A stretch of 64,000 nt of DNA from CAIVAT01 sp964455285. Lineage in GTDB: Bacteria > Bacteroidota > Bacteroidia > Bacteroidales > FEN-979. The notes below the pieces were generated by a model. It was not told the DNA's origin. It ran no database searches and saw nothing but the letters and a program-made list of their open reading frames with translations. The position numbers were made by a program, and so were the translations under genes. The DNA is taken from positions 1 to 64,000 of the forward strand of contig CAYVVG010000013.1 in NCBI GenBank assembly GCA_964455285.1, read 5' to 3'. Shown here piece by piece: positions 60,306-64,000 of this stretch. Position 1 is the stretch's first letter, and the number at the start of each line of letters is the position of its first letter.

Positions 60306-62717
60306 TTAGATGGTAAGCAGCACCTGAAGGGAAGTGATTCTCGGCGATTCGATCGTGATCGGCCGGAGTGAGTATTCGGTGTTCAGAAGATTGTTGACCA
60401 GCAGGGAGAACTTGAAATCGCCCAGCAGGTAGCTGAGCCTGAAATCGACGACGACAGTCCCTTTGTTGTGTTCCATCCTGTATTTTTCGATCCCGGAATG
60501 CATGGCCTGGGGCTCGTCGAGATGGATCAGCGAAACGTCGATGTTCTTCATGAAGCTGTAGTACACCACGCTGAAGCCTGTGGAAAAGCGGTTCCGGTAG
60601 GTAAGCTGGATGTCGGACTTGGCGATATGTTCATACCTGTATTTCAGGATGTTGGTGGTGGTGTCGGAACTGGTGTTCCGGAAGGAGTAATACCCCATCT
60701 TGTGCGTACTCTGCTCAAAGTGCTCATAATAATATTTGTACGGTTCCATGGCTTCCGGCACCGACCAGGTATAGCCCATCAGCACCGAAAGGGTCAGGTT
60801 GCTCAGGATCTTGCCGTTCCCGGCAAGGGTCACATCCGCGCCGTAAATCCTTGCAGGCCCTGTGTTGAGGAATTTAAATCCGGTACTCTCGGTCAGCATG
60901 GTGTTGCCCCACGTCCCGAAATTGAATTCCACGTAGTTGTCATACCGCTCGTAAAATCCGGAGATATCGACCATGGCTCCGAATTTCCCGGCTTTGAACA
61001 ACTGTTTGACCCCCAGTTCGCCCGAGAGGCTGGTTTCAGAGCGGAGGTCGGGGTTGGGGTAAAAGCCGGCCGTGCCCGAGGTGGTGGTGATATACCGTTC
61101 GCCGATGCTGGGAGCCCGGTATCCCTGCCCGAAAGAGGCCCTGACGAAAGTGCCCCGGGTGGCCTGGAGGTTCAGTCCCGCCCGGTATATCGGTTTGCTC
61201 TCCTTCAGTCCGGCGATCTGGTAATACTCCCATCGTCCGCCCAGGAGCAGCGTTAGGCGCTTGAAGAATTTCTTTTCGACCTGGGCATACACGGCCAGGT
61301 TATCCGAACTGTACTCCCCAAAATCGTTCAGTGTCGGCGTTCCGTTCTCCGCCAGTTTCCCCGAAAAGACCTGACCGTAAGAATGGGAATAGGTATTCAT
61401 CACCCCAGTGACCAGCATCAGGTCGCCCAGCTTTTTGAATTTATGGGTATGCTGGTATTCGTTGTACACGGTCAGGTAACGGTTCGACTGGTTGTTGTTG
61501 GCATCGGTGTTGCCGTAATACACCCTGTTCTTCAGGCTGTGGCTGTTGCCGTTTTTATTGAAATACTTGATGTAGGGGTCGACATAGAAGGTGAATTCCC
61601 TGAAATGGGACAGTGCGCCGGGAAATGACCGGTAGATGTTGGTATCGGCGTCGTACCAGAAGAAGGCCTGGGCATTGTCCGAATACATCATGTTTCCGTT
61701 GATCCCGTATGTCAGTCCGCTGATCTTGCGATTCCGGATGCGGGTGTTGAAATAGACCTTGCCGCGACGTTCAAACTCTCCCTTGTTGAAAGTGGTGTCG
61801 GAGGCCACTTCGGGGGTACCTTTGACAAATCCCTGGTCGTGGTAATAACTGGCTCCGACCCCGACGTCGATATGTTCGTATTTATGGAGGTGAGTGACCG
61901 AGAATCCGTACTGGATCGGGTTCATGCCCGACCAGGGGGTGGTATATTTGCGGGAGGGCTTGCTGTAAACGCCGATAAAGGAATTGACCCGGGTCTCGGG
62001 AACGTCTTTGGGATAAGCAGTGCGGATGTTCAGCGCCCCGGTAATGGCGGAGGAGCCGTAGATCACCGATGAGGCGCCCTTGATCAGCTCGATCTGCTCC
62101 ACATCATCGACGGGAAGGAATCCCCAGTTGGGCCTTCCGGCGTCGCCCCGCAGTACCGGGATCTCATCCACCATGACCATCACCCGGCTTCCCAATCCCG
62201 AACTGAATCCGCTTCCTCCCCGGATCTGCGGCTCATTGTCGACGATCGTGATCCCGGGGATCTTTTCGATGGCTTTGTCGATGCTGGTAGGATTGGAATT
62301 CCGGATCGACTGGGCTTTGATCACCTCGATGGTGGCGATCGATTCCTCGAGTTTTTGCGCGTATTTGGAGGCCGACACCACGACGGTGCTCAATTCCTGG
62401 GAAGTGCTGATCAACCGGAAATCGATATGATAGACCCGTTTTCCGTCGACATGGATGTGTTGTTCGAGCTTTTCATAGCCGACGGAGGAGAGGATGAGGT
62501 CATACTCGCCGCGGGGCAGGTCGAGATGATAGGTCCCGTTGCTGTCGGAAAAGGTGCCGGCAGATTGCCCCTTGACGCCGATGTTGACGAATGGCAGAGG
62601 TTCAGCGCTTTTCTCATCCGTCACAGAACCCCGTATCACCGATTGCTGGGCAAGGGATAACTGCGGGAAGTTCCACAATAAGAGCAGTACCGCATACAGC
62701 CAAATGTTTTTTTTCAT
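60306..62717 (-). CDS. TonB-dependent receptor
   Basis: 803 residues from the ATG at 62717 (an ATG two codons upstream at 62723 is possible). Outer-membrane active-transport channel. Signal peptide about 1-24 (ends LAQQ). A carboxypeptidase-regulatory-like domain (about 26-108: VTDEKSAEPLPFVNIGVKG) precedes the plug (about 112-230: STVVVSASKYAQKLEES, QIRGGSGFSSGLGSRVMVMV, GASSVIYGSSAITGALNIR). The remaining 570 residues form the 22-strand barrel, ending SLQVLLTI. There is no adjacent SusD, so this is a CirA/BtuB-like uptake receptor rather than a polysaccharide one. The substrate is unknown. Confidence 0.93.
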   Translation of the reverse strand: MKKNIWLYAVLLLLWNFPQLSLAQQSVIRGSVTDEKSAEPLPFVNIGVKGQSAGTFSDSNGTYHLDLPRGEYDLILSSVGYEKLEQHIHVDGKRVYHIDFRLISTSQELSTVVVSASKYAQKLEESIATIEVIKAQSIRNSNPTSIDKAIEKIPGITIVDNEPQIRGGSGFSSGLGSRVMVMVDEIPVLRGDAGRPNWGFLPVDDVEQIELIKGASSVIYGSSAITGALNIRTAYPKDVPETRVNSFIGVYSKPSRKYTTPWSGMNPIQYGFSVTHLHKYEHIDVGVGASYYHDQGFVKGTPEVASDTTFNKGEFERRGKVYFNTRIRNRKISGLTYGINGNMMYSDNAQAFFWYDADTNIYRSFPGALSHFREFTFYVDPYIKYFNKNGNSHSLKNRVYYGNTDANNNQSNRYLTVYNEYQHTHKFKKLGDLMLVTGVMNTYSHSYGQVFSGKLAENGTPTLNDFGEYSSDNLAVYAQVEKKFFKRLTLLLGGRWEYYQIAGLKESKPIYRAGLNLQATRGTFVRASFGQGYRAPSIGERYITTTSGTAGFYPNPDLRSETSLSGELGVKQLFKAGKFGAMVDISGFYERYDNYVEFNFGTWGNTMLTESTGFKFLNTGPARIYGADVTLAGNGKILSNLTLSVLMGYTWSVPEAMEPYKYYYEHFEQSTHKMGYYSFRNTSSDTTTNILKYRYEHIAKSDIQLTYRNRFSTGFSVVYYSFMKNIDVSLIHLDEPQAMHSGIEKYRMEHNKGTVVVDFRLSYLLGDFKFSLLVNNLLNTEYSLRPITIESPRITSLQVLLTI

Positions 62718-62735
62718 CCCCATCTATTTAACCGG

Positions 62736-62743
62736 CAAAAATA
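62736..62743 (-). promoter_or_regulatory. Putative -7 element (TATTTTTG) of the TonB receptor
   Basis: TAnnTTTG on the minus strand, 12 nt upstream of the first ATG and 18 nt upstream of the second. The short distance favours the downstream ATG (62717). Confidence 0.45.
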
Positions 62744-62760
62744 CAAAAAAAAAGACATGA

Positions 62761-64000
62761 TCAGACCAACGGACCGGCAACGGCGCCATCGCTGTTGTTC
62801 AGCGGCTGGTAAGCCAGGGAGGGCGACGGGAGGAAGGATCCCAGTCCCAGGGCCGGCCATTTATCGTCGATCGCACGGATCGTGTCATCGTCCATGACGG
62901 TCACATTGGGCCATTCGCGCCTGAATGGGTCGAGTCCCTCTCTTTTCCGCGTCGCATCCAGGAACAGGACAGGCCAGGGTTCTCCGGGCCTCTGATCGAC
63001 ATGGAAGCAGTCGCGCACCGGGTCCAGGTTGTTGGCAGCCAGCCACGTCAATCCCCGATGGTCGAGGCCCGCGGCCCGGGCATCCATCAGGAGTATGAAC
63101 TTCACACCGCCGGTCACTCTGCACCGGATCAGCGCTTCGGCCACCTCCCTGGCTTCTCCGGGACGGGTCTTGCGGATGAAAACGATCAGCAGGGAGACTC
63201 CTTTCCCGGTCAGGCTCCGGTCGATTGCCGTGATCGCATCATGTACCTCCCCTCTCCCCGTGGGAGAGGGGTCTGGGGTGAAGGGGCCGGGGGTGAGAGA
63301 GCCGGGGGTAAGGGAGCCGGGGGTTAGGCACTCCCCGGGAAGTTTGGGGGTGGCATCGATCCCGATCTTGCTGCCATAAGCGTATTGCGAACTCGCGTGA
63401 TCGAGGATGTCGACCGGTCCCCGCTGCAGATGAATATCGGCTACCGGATCTGTCAATTCGGAGACCGTGCGTGCCACGGCCAGGTAATCGGTCAGGTTCA
63501 CCTCCGGGCCGGTCACCACCATGATCTTGTTGAACATCATCTGCCCTGCACCCCAGAGCGCGTTCATGGTCTTGGGAGCCTGGCCGGGATAGTTTTTTTC
63601 GATGGCCGTCAGGGTGATATTGTGGAACACCCCTTCGACGGGCATGTGCATCTCCCGGATCTCAGGGGCAACGGTCATGCGGATGGGGGCCAGGAAGATC
63701 CGCTCGGTGGCCTTTCCGATCCATCCATCCTCCTGTGGCGGGATACCGACCAGCGTGGCGGGATACACCGCGTGGCGCCGGTGAGTAATGCAGGTCACGT
63801 GGAACCGCGGGAAATGATCGGCCAGGGAATAGAACCCGGTATGGTCACCAAAGGGCCCCTCCAGGATCATCTCCTCCGACGGATCGACATAGCCTTCGAT
63901 CACGAAATCGACATCGGCCGGCACCTCCAGCGGGTTGGTCAGGCATCGCACCATCTCCACCCTCTTTTTCCGGAGGAAACCGGCGAGCAGGTACTCGTCG
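62761..64000 (-). CDS. UbiD-family decarboxylase, 5' end cut by window edge
   Basis: At least 412 residues; the frame is open to base 64000 (DEYLLAGFLRKKRVEM precedes the internal GTG), so the N-terminus lies outside. prFMN-dependent decarboxylase; in Bacteroidota such proteins act in menaquinone synthesis, which is consistent with the respiratory genes here. Motifs: LEVPADVDFVIEGYVDP, ILEGPFGDHTGFYS with the prFMN-contacting loop, NALWGAGQMMFNKIMVV and DILDHASSQYAYGSKIGID. A stretch of about 30 residues after LPGE consists of LTPGS-type repeats and ends SPTGRGE; it is translated repeat DNA. The conserved C-terminal half continues after it in frame. UbiX is not in the window. Confidence 0.9.
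   Translation of the reverse strand, partial: DEYLLAGFLRKKRVEMVRCLTNPLEVPADVDFVIEGYVDPSEEMILEGPFGDHTGFYSLADHFPRFHVTCITHRRHAVYPATLVGIPPQEDGWIGKATERIFLAPIRMTVAPEIREMHMPVEGVFHNITLTAIEKNYPGQAPKTMNALWGAGQMMFNKIMVVTGPEVNLTDYLAVARTVSELTDPVADIHLQRGPVDILDHASSQYAYGSKIGIDATPKLPGECLTPGSLTPGSLTPGPFTPDPSPTGRGEVHDAITAIDRSLTGKGVSLLIVFIRKTRPGEAREVAEALIRCRVTGGVKFILLMDARAAGLDHRGLTWLAANNLDPVRDCFHVDQRPGEPWPVLFLDATRKREGLDPFRREWPNVTVMDDDTIRAIDDKWPALGLGSFLPSPSLAYQPLNNSDGAVAGPLV
63249..63335. repeat. REP-like hairpin plus 15-nt tandem repeats inside ubiD
   Basis: A 10-bp stem (CCCCTCTCCC at 63249-63258 with GGGAGAGGGG at 63262-63271) is followed by three 15-nt tandem units (63276-63290, 63291-63305, 63306-63320, each starting GGGT and ending GCCGG) and a partial fourth. 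The element class is the dispersed CCCCTCTCC-type palindrome. It is translated on the minus strand without a stop. Confidence 0.75.

Noticed and set aside
1..64000. tRNA, rRNA or riboswitch genes
   Set aside because: No cloverleaf-like or rRNA sequence was recognised by eye. A covariance-model scan could reveal one that I missed.

Overview
The window looks like a chromosome segment of an aerobic (or facultatively aerobic) member of the Bacteroidota. The evidence is several type IX secretion (T9SS) cargo proteins with C-terminal sorting domains, a PorP/SprF protein, DUF5686, DUF4249 and DUF4271 proteins, the DUF4271-hemD-rnpA-yidD gene order, and repeated matches to the Bacteroidota -7 promoter element TAnnTTTG. 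Most genes are GC-rich. The stretch from about 4.5 to 10.5 kb is visibly AT-richer. No rRNA, tRNA or CRISPR array was recognised.

Layout. 0-2 kb: a tyrosine recombinase with two N-terminal HARP-like repeats, next to a perfect palindrome and a repeat-filled gap. 2-11.5 kb: an outer-membrane DUF5686 protein and two T9SS cargo genes. The larger cargo gene is split by a single in-frame TAA that separates its body from its sorting domain. 11.6-20.2 kb: a nine-gene respiratory operon. It starts with a Tat-exported Fe-S protein, an NrfD-type membrane quinol-oxidising subunit and a membrane-anchored cytochrome c, which together resemble a stripped-down Alternative Complex III. These are followed by SCO, an A2-type caa3 cytochrome oxidase in the order I-III-IV-II, and heme O synthase. 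20.2-26.1 kb: a 1529-residue AMP-ligase/unknown/GNAT fusion and NADP-isocitrate dehydrogenase. 26.1-36.2 kb (minus strand): porP and a 2979-residue adhesin of about 30 PKD-like domains, part of which is built from a repeated three-domain cassette. 36.5-42.7 kb: small lipoprotein, hypothetical protein and two more T9SS cargo proteins. 42.8-48.3 kb: dnaK, a DUF4249 lipoprotein, then panB-rluA-DUF4271. 48.3-52.9 kb: hemD-rnpA-yidD-ctp-cdd-chaN. 52.9-64 kb (minus strand): GtrA, M28 peptidase, mnmA, C69 dipeptidase, rocD, PCMD-type T9SS protein, TonB-dependent receptor and a ubiD decarboxylase cut by the window edge.

How the genes work together. The respiratory operon encodes a complete path from quinol to oxygen: Fe-S/NrfD/cytochrome c, then the CuA and cytochrome c domains of subunit II, then heme a3-CuB, together with its own copper (SCO) and heme (CtaB) assembly factors. 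The T9SS cargo genes and PorP/SprF point to surface adhesion or gliding-type functions.

The least expected items are these. (1) The FeS-NrfD-cytochrome c module lacks the large molybdopterin-like and pentaheme subunits of canonical ACIII, and its Fe-S protein has lost exactly one cysteine in motif I and one in motif IV. (2) A family of 7-nt-periodic intergenic repeat arrays begins directly on the stop codons of at least four genes, three of them within the oxidase operon. (3) A repeat element has been absorbed in frame into ubiD. (4) A one-stop-codon interruption splits a T9SS cargo gene. (5) The adhesin carries a higher-order repeat.
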